A stretch of 31,068 nt of DNA. Source: Parcubacteria group bacterium SW_6_46_9. GTDB taxonomy: Bacteria > Patescibacteriota > Minisyncoccia > Phycocordibacterales > SW-6-46-9. The stretch covers positions 1 through 31,068 of the forward strand of contig PXPA01000053.1 of assembly GCA_003022255.1 (NCBI GenBank), in the 5' to 3' direction. This document shows positions 14,263-20,438 of the stretch, piece after piece. The position numbers were made by a program, and so were the translations under genes. The notes under the pieces were generated by a model that worked only from the letters and a program-made list of their open reading frames with translations, was not told where the DNA came from and searched no databases. Position 1 is the stretch's first letter. Every line of letters starts with the position of its first letter.

Positions 14263-15240
14263 ATGGCCCGCTCTTCTGCAAATAGCAAGCCGTGGTGGCG
14301 ACTGCTTGTTAGAAGTATCGTAGTCCTTGCTGTGGCATTTACCGGTGCGGGCATTGCCTCCCAGGCTGCTTTCCAAGAAAACCCGCCCCAGCCTCTCACT
14401 GAAAGCCAAAACTTCTGGCAGCAAAAAACAGCGGCAACAATAGAAAACACAACCCAGCCAGAAAACAAAAATACGAATAAAACCACCGAAACAAACACCA
14501 ACTATCCGATTGCCGACATAAAAACAAACGCCTCAGCATATCTTGTTTCCGATCTTGAAAGCGGGCAGATTCTCGCCGCGAAAAACCCCAACAAAAAACA
14601 GCCAATCGCCTCGCTAACGAAGTTAATGACCGCAGTCGTTGCCCACGAGGCTATCGGCAACAATACAAGCATCACAATCTCTGACAGTGCCGTTGCAACA
14701 TACGGAGGCTCGGGTGGACTGACAGCCGGCACAACGTTATCGTTGCGTACGTTATACCGCCCGCTTTTGCTTTCCTCTTCTAACGACGCAGCAACGGCAA
14801 TTGCCGAAAAAAGCGGGATGGAGCGTTTCCGCAATCTGATGAACCGGAAGGCGCTGGCAATCGGAATGAACAACACACGGTTTGCCGATGCCAGCGGTCT
14901 ATCTGACCACAATATTTCGACAGTAACTGATCTTGGGCGGCTTGCCCGCTATATTCATAACCATAATCAGTTTATTTTTGATATCACTGCCGACGCCCAG
15001 CAAACAGTGGCCGCAAGGCAGTCCGGTCCGCGTCAGTACGTTAATAACAATCCAATTCATACAGAGCCGGGGTTTGTGGGCGGAAAAAACGGCTACACGG
15101 ATTTTGCCCAGCATACCGCACTGTCGGTATTTAAGATTACAAAGGATGGCCGCAGTCGGTCAGTAGTAATTGTGACTCTTGGATCCAACCAGGCCGCGGA
15201 AGATACACAAAAACTTGTATCCTGGACAAAGCGTCAGTAA
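14263..15240 (+). CDS. D-alanyl-D-alanine carboxypeptidase family serine peptidase (S11)
   Basis: The enzyme trims the terminal D-Ala of peptidoglycan side chains outside the membrane. The 325-residue protein has an N-terminal signal-anchor (about 14-33, LLVRSIVVLAVAFTGAGIAS), a Thr/Asn-rich linker, then the penicillin-binding-fold motifs in order: SLTK (117-120, catalytic Ser and Lys), S-S-N (172-174) and KNG (275-277) where KTG is usual. LVSDLESGQILAAKNPNK and HIEPGF-like HTEPGFVGGKNGYT support family S11. The KNG variant is seen in some members. An extended -10-like TGATAGAAT (14247-14254) lies 8 nt before the ATG, consistent with a short leader. Confidence 0.88.
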   Translation: MARSSANSKPWWRLLVRSIVVLAVAFTGAGIASQAAFQENPPQPLTESQNFWQQKTAATIENTTQPENKNTNKTTETNTNYPIADIKTNASAYLVSDLESGQILAAKNPNKKQPIASLTKLMTAVVAHEAIGNNTSITISDSAVATYGGSGGLTAGTTLSLRTLYRPLLLSSSNDAATAIAEKSGMERFRNLMNRKALAIGMNNTRFADASGLSDHNISTVTDLGRLARYIHNHNQFIFDITADAQQTVAARQSGPRQYVNNNPIHTEPGFVGGKNGYTDFAQHTALSVFKITKDGRSRSVVIVTLGSNQAAEDTQKLVSWTKRQ

Positions 15241-15289
15241 ATTGCATACGGCTGATAAATATGGTATAACGTAAAAGCTAAGGTAGTAA

Positions 15290-15295
15290 TATCAT
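15290..15295 (+). promoter_or_regulatory. -10 hexamer in front of infC
   Basis: TATCAT ends 6 nt before the GTG start at 15302, the same sequence and distance as at recG, predicting a leaderless mRNA. A second candidate, TATAAC (15265-15270), would give a 25-nt leader. Confidence 0.4.
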
Positions 15296-15301
15296 CATTA
15301 C

Positions 15302-15808
15302 GTGGCAAACATAGATACGAATGCAAACACAGAAATAACTGCAGACGAAGTGCGGGTGATTGATCCGGAGGGAGAAAACATTGGTGTTAAACCGCTTGCT
15401 GACGCTCTGGAGATGGCTCGTGATCATGAACTTGATCTTGTTGAGGTCGCCCCCAACGCGGAACCGCCGGTAGCGAAGATAATGGATTTCGGTAAGTACA
15501 AGTACGAAAAACAGAAAAGCCGGCAGGGCTCAAAATCAAACCAGGTTGAAACTAAAACGGTGCAGGTAAAAATAAATACTGGTGAACACGACCTGCAGAC
15601 GAAAGCTGAGCAGGCCAGTGGTTGGCTGGAAGACGGAAACCGTGTACGGCTGGAGTTGTATCTGCGCGGACGCGCCAAAGGCAAAAGCCGCGAATTTCAC
15701 CGAGAACGGATGGACCGGTTTTTGAAGTTTGTCACGGCAGACTATACAATTACCCAAGAACCAGAAAAGGGACCGAAGGGATTAAATATGATGCTTGAAC
15801 CGGCATAA
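15302..15808 (+). CDS. infC: Translation initiation factor IF-3
   Basis: IF-3 binds the 30S subunit, prevents subunit joining and checks the start codon. The 168-residue product has the two-domain layout: N-domain with EVRVIDPEGENIGV, DLVEVAPNAEPPVAKIMDFG and KYKYEKQKS, then the linker and C-domain with KTVQVKINTGEHDLQTK and VRLELYLRGRAK. The frame starts at GTG; infC is well known for non-AUG starts used in self-regulation, although AUU is more usual than GUG. It heads the common infC-rpmI-rplT operon, with rpmI 14 bp downstream. Confidence 0.95.
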   Translation: MANIDTNANTEITADEVRVIDPEGENIGVKPLADALEMARDHELDLVEVAPNAEPPVAKIMDFGKYKYEKQKSRQGSKSNQVETKTVQVKINTGEHDLQTKAEQASGWLEDGNRVRLELYLRGRAKGKSREFHRERMDRFLKFVTADYTITQEPEKGPKGLNMMLEPA

Positions 15809-15822
15809 TTACATCTCACATT

Positions 15823-16017
15823 ATGAGCAGCAAAACAAACAAAGCATTGAAAGACCGTGTAAAAATTACAAAAAATGGCAAAGTAAAGGCTCGGAAGCAG
15901 GGCCAAACCCACTTTCACGGAAAAAAGAGTGGTGAGAAAAAACAAAAGCTAGATCGCTCAAAGGATTTTGATATGAAGCAAAAAGACAAAGACCGGCTAA
16001 TTCCTCACGACCAGTAA
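15823..16017 (+). CDS. rpmI: 50S ribosomal protein L35 (bL35)
   Basis: A basic protein of 64 residues, the usual L35 length. It has TNKALKDRVKITKNGKVKARK near the N-terminus (matching the K-RFKVT-GKIKR pattern) and a HFHGKKSGEKKQ middle. It lies between infC and rplT as in most bacteria. No Shine-Dalgarno sequence precedes the ATG. Confidence 0.93.
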   Translation: MSSKTNKALKDRVKITKNGKVKARKQGQTHFHGKKSGEKKQKLDRSKDFDMKQKDKDRLIPHDQ

Positions 16018-16028
16018 CATAACCAACC

Positions 16029-16142
16029 ATGCCGAGAGTTAAACCCCTCACCCAGACTGCTACCTACATTCACATTCGTAAGATAGCGTCAAAGAACAAA
16101 TATGGCAATCTGGGAGGGGCTATAGGTGGCACAAGAAGATGA
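16029..16142 (+). CDS. 37-residue ORF between rpmI and rplT, unknown
   Basis: The frame begins MPRVKPLTQTATYIHIRK and ends GNLGGAIGGTRR. Its first five residues equal the common start of L20 proteins (MPRVK), while the L20 encoded downstream begins MTRVK. It may be a degenerate L20 start, a regulatory leader ORF for rplT, or chance. The region lies in the usual place for L20-mediated translational control. Confidence 0.3.
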   Translation: MPRVKPLTQTATYIHIRKIASKNKYGNLGGAIGGTRR

Positions 16143-16185
16143 AAATTTTTAATTTATACGTATCTACACTTAAGAATCAATCAAC

Positions 16186-16530
16186 ATGACCAGGGTTAAG
16201 CGCGGAACAACTAAAAACAAAAAGCGCAAACGGATTCTGAAAAAAACCAAAGGATACCGCCATCGTCGCAATAGTCACAAGCGGGCTGCCAAAGAGGCGC
16301 TGACAAAGGCCGGTCGTGACGCCTACCGAGATCGTAAGCGTAAAAAACGAGTTATGCGACGCCGGTGGCAAGTAATTATCAACGCTGCGCTTTCCGATTA
16401 TAAACTTTCTTATTCACAGTTTATTCATCAACTGAAAGAAAACGGAATTGAGTTAGACCGGAAAGTGTTATCACGGCTGGCTCAAAACAAGCCCGAAGCT
16501 TTCTCGGCGATTGTTGAAAAGGTTACCTAG
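16186..16530 (+). CDS. rplT: 50S ribosomal protein L20 (bL20)
   Basis: L20 binds 23S rRNA early in 50S assembly and represses its own operon in many bacteria. The 114-residue product shows MTRVKRGTTKNKKRKRILKK, GYRHRRNSHKRAAKEAL, RKKRVMRRRWQVIINAAL and NGIELDRKVLSRLA. It is highly basic. It lies 168 bp after rpmI, with a small ORF in the gap. The stop codon abuts a dispersed repeat, and a terminator follows at 16788. Confidence 0.96.
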   Translation: MTRVKRGTTKNKKRKRILKKTKGYRHRRNSHKRAAKEALTKAGRDAYRDRKRKKRVMRRRWQVIINAALSDYKLSYSQFIHQLKENGIELDRKVLSRLAQNKPEAFSAIVEKVT

Positions 16531-16675
16531 GCGTTCGCACCCGCTTGCTGGTGGGTACGTTCGGATTTCCAGCGAAAATCCTCACTCAATTCTCGTAGAA
16601 AATCAAAGACCAGGCATTTTCTACTCCGAAGCCCCACCAGCAAGGGGTGCTCACTCGGTTAGAACATGCCCAGAG
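16531..16675. repeat. Dispersed intergenic repeat, copy 2 (starts right after the rplT stop)
   Basis: GCGTTCGCACCCGCTTGC (from 16531) and GCCCCACCAGCAAGGGGT (16631-16648) match the two arms of the repeat after comF. The tail GCTCACTCGGTTAGAACATG resembles a tRNA D-arm (compare GCTCAGTCTGGTTAGAGCAC of the tRNA-Ile). Middle parts of the two copies differ more than the arms, as expected for selection on pairing. Confidence 0.6.
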
Positions 16676-16787
16676 TTTGTGCTATATACAATTTTGCCAA
16701 GGAGGTGCCGTTGATACAATTTTCTGCTTACAAATTCATCGGCAATCCTCTTTTTAGTTGGCATGCTTTATTTCATGTTTTATCCAT

Positions 16788-16814
16788 TCACAGGTCGGAC
16801 CTGTGATTTTGTTT
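16788..16814 (+). terminator. Rho-independent terminator after rplT
   Basis: TCACAGG-TCGGA-CCTGTGA forms a 7-bp stem with a 5-nt loop, followed by TTTTGTTT. It probably ends the infC-rpmI-rplT transcript, leaving the repeat inside the 3' UTR. Confidence 0.7.
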
Positions 16815-16854
16815 GACGATTTATTAGAAATGTGACCTTCGTGAGGAGGGTCTA

Positions 16855-17010
16855 ACCTTTCCAAATCTCTTGTTAACTTCTAACTTCCAACTTCTAAATT
16901 CAAAATTCTAGATTCTAACCTGTTTACTCTTTAATCTTTCATCTTTTCTCTTTAATCTCGATACCCTATCCCCCATATCCTATACCCTCCTAACATACCC
17001 AAGCTTTTCT
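16855..17010. repeat. Pyrimidine-rich low-complexity spacer
   Basis: Short imperfect units such as AACTTCTAACTTCCAACTTC, TTCTAGATTCTAA and CTTTAATCTTTCATC, then CCCTATCCCCCATATCC, run in one strand orientation for about 150 bp. A small relative in the opposite orientation lies at 9570-9595. No gene is seen here. Confidence 0.5.
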
Positions 17011-17018
17011 AAGACCTC

Positions 17019-17399
17019 TTACAACCGAATTGCCGTCACGGCGCACCAACCGACAAGTCCACCAACAAGCCCAAATAGCATGTCCGACATTGTGTCTAAG
17101 CTTAGCCCGGCGTCTTCGGTAATACCCCATATATGCTCAAACACTTCCCAGCCGATCACAATAACTAGTACCGCCAACATAATACCGACCAAACTTTTTT
17201 CCGCTGATACGGAAACATCAACTACCGTCACTATAACCGCATACGCAGCTAAGGCGCCAACAAAGCCGCCAAGTAGGTGCATGGGCATATCCACATGCGG
17301 GTACTGATAGTACCAGCCCTTGCTAATAAGCAGGTGATGCCCAACAGCAAGAATCACCGAGCCGGCAAAAAGCGTGCTAATTATCTTGCGGGCGTGCAT
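17019..17399 (-). CDS. Small polytopic membrane protein, YjdF/VanZ-like pattern
   Basis: The 126-residue protein has about four hydrophobic helices: around IISTLFAGSVILAVGHHLL, LLGGFVGALAAYAVIVTVV, LVGIMLAVLVIVIGWEVFEH and MLFGLVGGLVGWCAV. Conserved-looking polar residues lie between them: HVDMPMHLLGG, WEVFEHIWG and DTMSDMLFG. This H/D...WE..E...DT..D pattern resembles small integral membrane families such as YjdF (DUF2238). The function is unknown; a glycan- or lipid-related role would be guesswork. It lies 12 bp downstream of ndk on the same strand and may be cotranscribed. Confidence 0.7.
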   Translation of the reverse strand: MHARKIISTLFAGSVILAVGHHLLISKGWYYQYPHVDMPMHLLGGFVGALAAYAVIVTVVDVSVSAEKSLVGIMLAVLVIVIGWEVFEHIWGITEDAGLSLDTMSDMLFGLVGGLVGWCAVTAIRL

Positions 17400-17411
17400 A
17401 TGAGAGGTTTA

Positions 17412-17882
17412 CTAGTCAGCGTCAAAGAAGACAGCCGAAAAGTCATTACGCTGATACTCGTAGAGTTCTTGGTCGTCAAAAAAGAGATTGATTTCTGTTT
17501 CCGCTGTCTCCGGAGAATCCGACGCATGAACAAGATTGCTTTGTACGCTCATAGCAAAGTCACCACGAATGCTGCCCGGCTCCGCTTTGTGGCCGGCAGT
17601 ATCACCAACAACATTCCGCGTGGCTTTGATCGCGTCGATTCCCGAAAGCACCATCAACACAACCGGCGCTTCCTGCATAAAACGTTTCAGGTCTTCAAAA
17701 AAGGGCTTGTCGGCGTGGTGGGCGTAATGTTCTTCCAGCGTATTCTCATCAAGAGTGGTCATTTTCATGCCAATTAGTTTTAACCCTTTCCGCTCAAACC
17801 GATGTGTTATTTCGCCCAGCAATCCCCGATGAATAGCATCCGGCTTGATTATAATCAGTGTTTGTTCTTCATTCTCATGCAT
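17412..17882 (-). CDS. ndk: Nucleoside diphosphate kinase
   Basis: Ndk moves the terminal phosphate from one nucleoside triphosphate to another nucleoside diphosphate through a phosphohistidine. The 156-residue product has TLIIIKPDAIHRGLLGEI at the N-terminus, the nucleotide-site segment GSIRGDFAM (about 103-111) and the active-site motif NLVHASDSPETA with catalytic His119. The C-terminal tail is slightly long. A clear TATAAT lies 35 nt upstream, giving an approximately 29-nt leader, longer than for other genes in the window. Confidence 0.95.
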   Translation of the reverse strand: MHENEEQTLIIIKPDAIHRGLLGEITHRFERKGLKLIGMKMTTLDENTLEEHYAHHADKPFFEDLKRFMQEAPVVLMVLSGIDAIKATRNVVGDTAGHKAEPGSIRGDFAMSVQSNLVHASDSPETAETEINLFFDDQELYEYQRNDFSAVFFDAD

Positions 17883-17917
17883 AAAAAATAGGTATCTGTT
17901 AGCTGGTAAGTACCCGC

Positions 17918-17923
17918 ATTATA
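17918..17923 (-). promoter_or_regulatory. -10 box of ndk
   Basis: A perfect TATAAT on the minus strand, with predicted transcription start near 17911. It lies between the stop of the acidic protein at 17958 and ndk, so ndk need not depend on the large upstream cluster. Confidence 0.5.
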
Positions 17924-17957
17924 CTACATGTTACGTGCCTTCCTCTTTGACTTCAGT

Positions 17958-18893
17958 CTAATTCCCCGCCCGTCGAATATCCTCTTTCATTCTCACCAGC
18001 CTCCGGCCGGGTAGATTACGCCTAAGATCTTCAGCTTCTTCTACATACTTATCCCATACAAAGTACGCATCCGGAGAGTCCTGAAGGGACGGTCTGTCAT
18101 TCGTGTTTATAACATCCTTCAAGAGTTTTTCACTTACATTATTTGTTTGTCTTTTTGTCTTCTCAAGCAACGCAACAAAATTATCTCGGTCGGGAGTTTT
18201 TATATCGGGATACTTCTTTCTGCGCCCATGCAGTTCACTGAGAAGATTCTCAAATTGTTCTTCAGTTGTATCATCCGCAATAAATTCGCGTACGTCCGGA
18301 TCAGTCATTTCATAGTATGTATCATTAACCACACTTTCAGCATGTTCTCGCAGTTTATCAAAGTTAAACTCATCCTTATCGTCTTGATACAGCTCGTCCG
18401 GAACTTCCGAGTCAATTGTTTCTGTCTTGTCAAACTCTGATGATTCCGAGCCCGACTCTGTCGACCCAGTCACATTAGCTTCTTCTTTAGCCCCACCCTC
18501 AGTGGTATCACCTGTGAACTCAAACGGATCCACAAAACCGTTTTTGGGTTCTGGTCCGCCCTCAGTAGTATCTTTAGCTTGAGAACGAGATTCCTGATCG
18601 GGTGTCGGCACCTCTCCGGTGTTTGCTTTATTACCAGTGTCTTCGTTTTCAGGTGATCCTGTTTGCGTTCCCATCCCTGGCATTGCCATTGGATCATCTT
18701 CCGGCTGTGTATCTCTTTCCGGCTGACTATCTCCAGTATCTATTTCTGGCGATCTGTCGTTAGCATCATCCGCTGATGGAGGTGTTTCCGTTTCTGCTTC
18801 ACCAAAATCAGGCATCGCAAATTCATCGTTATCGGTATCTTGTGAAGAAACTGTTTCCGAGGTATTGGTATCGGCATCCTCAGTAGACGGCAT
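17958..18893 (-). CDS. Acidic low-complexity protein with repeated A-M-P motifs (C-terminal part of protein D)
   Basis: From the ATG at 18893 the frame has 311 residues, but it stays open upstream to about 19012, where it joins the sense of the preceding ORF (QSEPPTPSGATTETNRQKPQ, then EGLEKSVDPEDDPFAMPS). I therefore think it is the C-terminal half of the gene starting at 20221, separated by a one-base loss near 19008-19016. The first half is disordered and rich in D, E, T, S, with the motif D-x-F/M-A-M-P three times (DDPFAMP, DEFAMP, DDPMAMP) and a related VDPFEF. The end (about 180-311) is helical, with many charged residues (FENLLSELHGRRKKYPDI, YVEEAEDLRRNLPGRRL). No family is recognised. 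Confidence 0.7.
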   Translation of the reverse strand: MPSTEDADTNTSETVSSQDTDNDEFAMPDFGEAETETPPSADDANDRSPEIDTGDSQPERDTQPEDDPMAMPGMGTQTGSPENEDTGNKANTGEVPTPDQESRSQAKDTTEGGPEPKNGFVDPFEFTGDTTEGGAKEEANVTGSTESGSESSEFDKTETIDSEVPDELYQDDKDEFNFDKLREHAESVVNDTYYEMTDPDVREFIADDTTEEQFENLLSELHGRRKKYPDIKTPDRDNFVALLEKTKRQTNNVSEKLLKDVINTNDRPSLQDSPDAYFVWDKYVEEAEDLRRNLPGRRLVRMKEDIRRAGN

Positions 18894-18928
18894 TGCAAAC
18901 GGGTCATCTTCTGGGTCTACAGATTTTT

Positions 18929-20221
18929 CTAACCCTTCTTCTGTTGTCGACTGGGGTTTCTGCCTGTTTGTTTCAGTAGTCGCGCCTGAAGGAGTTGGTG
19001 GTTCTGATTGGTTTCGGTTGCAGCCTCGTAGTCGCTGATAGCATCTCTATAATCCTCCTTATATGGATCTTCCGGGTCCGATGATTGGCGTAATCTTTTC
19101 AGTGTGTCTTTCATGTACTCTACTGGATTGTTCTCAATTTCGGTAAGAAGATCTTCGGACATATCAGTGAGCTGACTTTCATCTACTGTATTTGAAGCAG
19201 TCCACATATACGTTGCCTGCATATGGTAGTTCGCTCGCTTTTTATAGACATTTTGCAAATCGTCATGGATCTGGGGAAACTGACCCTCTAACTTTAAAAG
19301 GATGGAAGCAAGTTGAGAATTGTCAGGCACATTATTCACCCGCTCTTGTATCTTATCCATTAAATCCTCACCGAACGCATGATCATAATCGTCACGTGAT
19401 TCGATACCACCCTTTTCATGTTCTAAGGAATTAATTTTTGCAAAGTTTTCCAAAGCGCCTTCTTTCCAGCCGCTTTCTAGTCCCTGCTGTTCTACAGCCG
19501 CAAGATGCTTCTCCGCAATATCGTTAAGCTTATCAATCTGGTCTGCAGTCGCCTGACCGTAATCAATGTCCGAGTAGATACTGTTAAAAGCTTGGCTGGT
19601 TTCAAGCGGGTCTACCTCTTCTGCCGGCTGTTCAAGCAAATGGCTGAGCTCTCGCTTTTCGCCGTCATCGTAATACCAGTATTCCGGAGAACTTGAGTTA
19701 CCACCAATGGTCTCATTTTGGTTTTGTTTTTCATTTGTCTGCTGTTGCCTCCCATCTTCTGTTGAAGCTTCTTCATCATGACGATCCCAGAAATCACCGT
19801 TCCATTCGCCTTGTTGCTCGTTAGTATTACTGTCTATTTTCGGCCCGGATTCACCTTCCTGGCTGCTCTGTCCGCCGCGTTCAGTATTTTCACTGGCGGG
19901 AAACAAGTCTTTTGCTCGCGTTATTTTTTTATCGACCCACTGCCGTGTTTTGCTTATTTTATCTTGCAGTTGAGAGAGCCGCTCATTAATCCCCGCTTGC
20001 TCTCTGGTTTCCTGAATGTCAGCGTCTGATAAATCATGTCTGTCCTTAAACTTATTTTCTGTATCATTAACTTTCTCGTTGACAGATGCGGTTTTTTCAA
20101 GCCGTTTTTTAACTTCTACTTCTACCTCTTCTGGTCGTTTGAGTGTTGGTTTTTCCGTACTGTCTAGCGTTTCTGCAGACTCAATGTCCTGCTCCTTTCT
20201 GTTTTGCTCAGGTGTTTTCAT
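18929..20221 (-). CDS. Acidic helical protein, unknown (N-terminal part of protein D)
   Basis: The 430-residue frame begins MKTPEQNRKEQDIES. Order: charged coiled-coil-like N-terminus (about 25-110, EVEVEVKKRLEKTASVNEK, LSQLQDKISKTRQWVDKK), a disordered acidic Gln/Asn-rich stretch (about 110-190), the segment EYWYYDDGEKRELSHLL, then a helical domain (about 215-400). The last 26 residues (HQLLQARLLKQTGRNPSRQ) are basic and out of character, as expected after a frame break near 19008-19016. The combined product with the next ORF would have about 750 residues. Its start overlaps the end of the small gene upstream by 14 bp, which suggests translational coupling. No homologue is known to me. Confidence 0.7.
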   Translation of the reverse strand: MKTPEQNRKEQDIESAETLDSTEKPTLKRPEEVEVEVKKRLEKTASVNEKVNDTENKFKDRHDLSDADIQETREQAGINERLSQLQDKISKTRQWVDKKITRAKDLFPASENTERGGQSSQEGESGPKIDSNTNEQQGEWNGDFWDRHDEEASTEDGRQQQTNEKQNQNETIGGNSSSPEYWYYDDGEKRELSHLLEQPAEEVDPLETSQAFNSIYSDIDYGQATADQIDKLNDIAEKHLAAVEQQGLESGWKEGALENFAKINSLEHEKGGIESRDDYDHAFGEDLMDKIQERVNNVPDNSQLASILLKLEGQFPQIHDDLQNVYKKRANYHMQATYMWTASNTVDESQLTDMSEDLLTEIENNPVEYMKDTLKRLRQSSDPEDPYKEDYRDAISDYEAATETNQNHQLLQARLLKQTGRNPSRQQKKG

Positions 20222-20384
20222 GTAAGTCTGCTTTAACTTTTTTAACGCCCTTATCTTCTAATGCTCGGCGGTATTCTCGAACCAGCTGCTCCTTTTCGGT
20301 TTCTAGCCTTGATACGCGTGATCGAATTTGATCGTATATCTTGTCCAATTTATCTTTAGCTTGTGCGGTACTTTGATCACTCAT
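20208..20384 (-). CDS. Small coiled-coil protein, unknown
   Basis: A protein of 58 residues from ATG 20384 (MSDQSTAQAKDKLDKIYDQI); an 11-residue longer GTG start at 20417 is possible. TATACT (20406-20401) lies 16 nt before the ATG, which favours the short form and suggests an internal promoter. The sequence RSRVSRLETEKEQLVREYRR shows heptads of one long amphipathic helix with a Lys-rich end. It sits between the ATPase and protein D and overlaps the latter by 14 bp. It may be an adaptor or oligomerisation partner; this is inferred from position only. Confidence 0.65.
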   Translation of the reverse strand: MSDQSTAQAKDKLDKIYDQIRSRVSRLETEKEQLVREYRRALEDKGVKKVKADLHENT

Positions 20385-20438
20385 AGTTTTTGTCTTGGTT
20401 AGTATACTACCTGCCACCTTACAGCAATGTTATCACAA

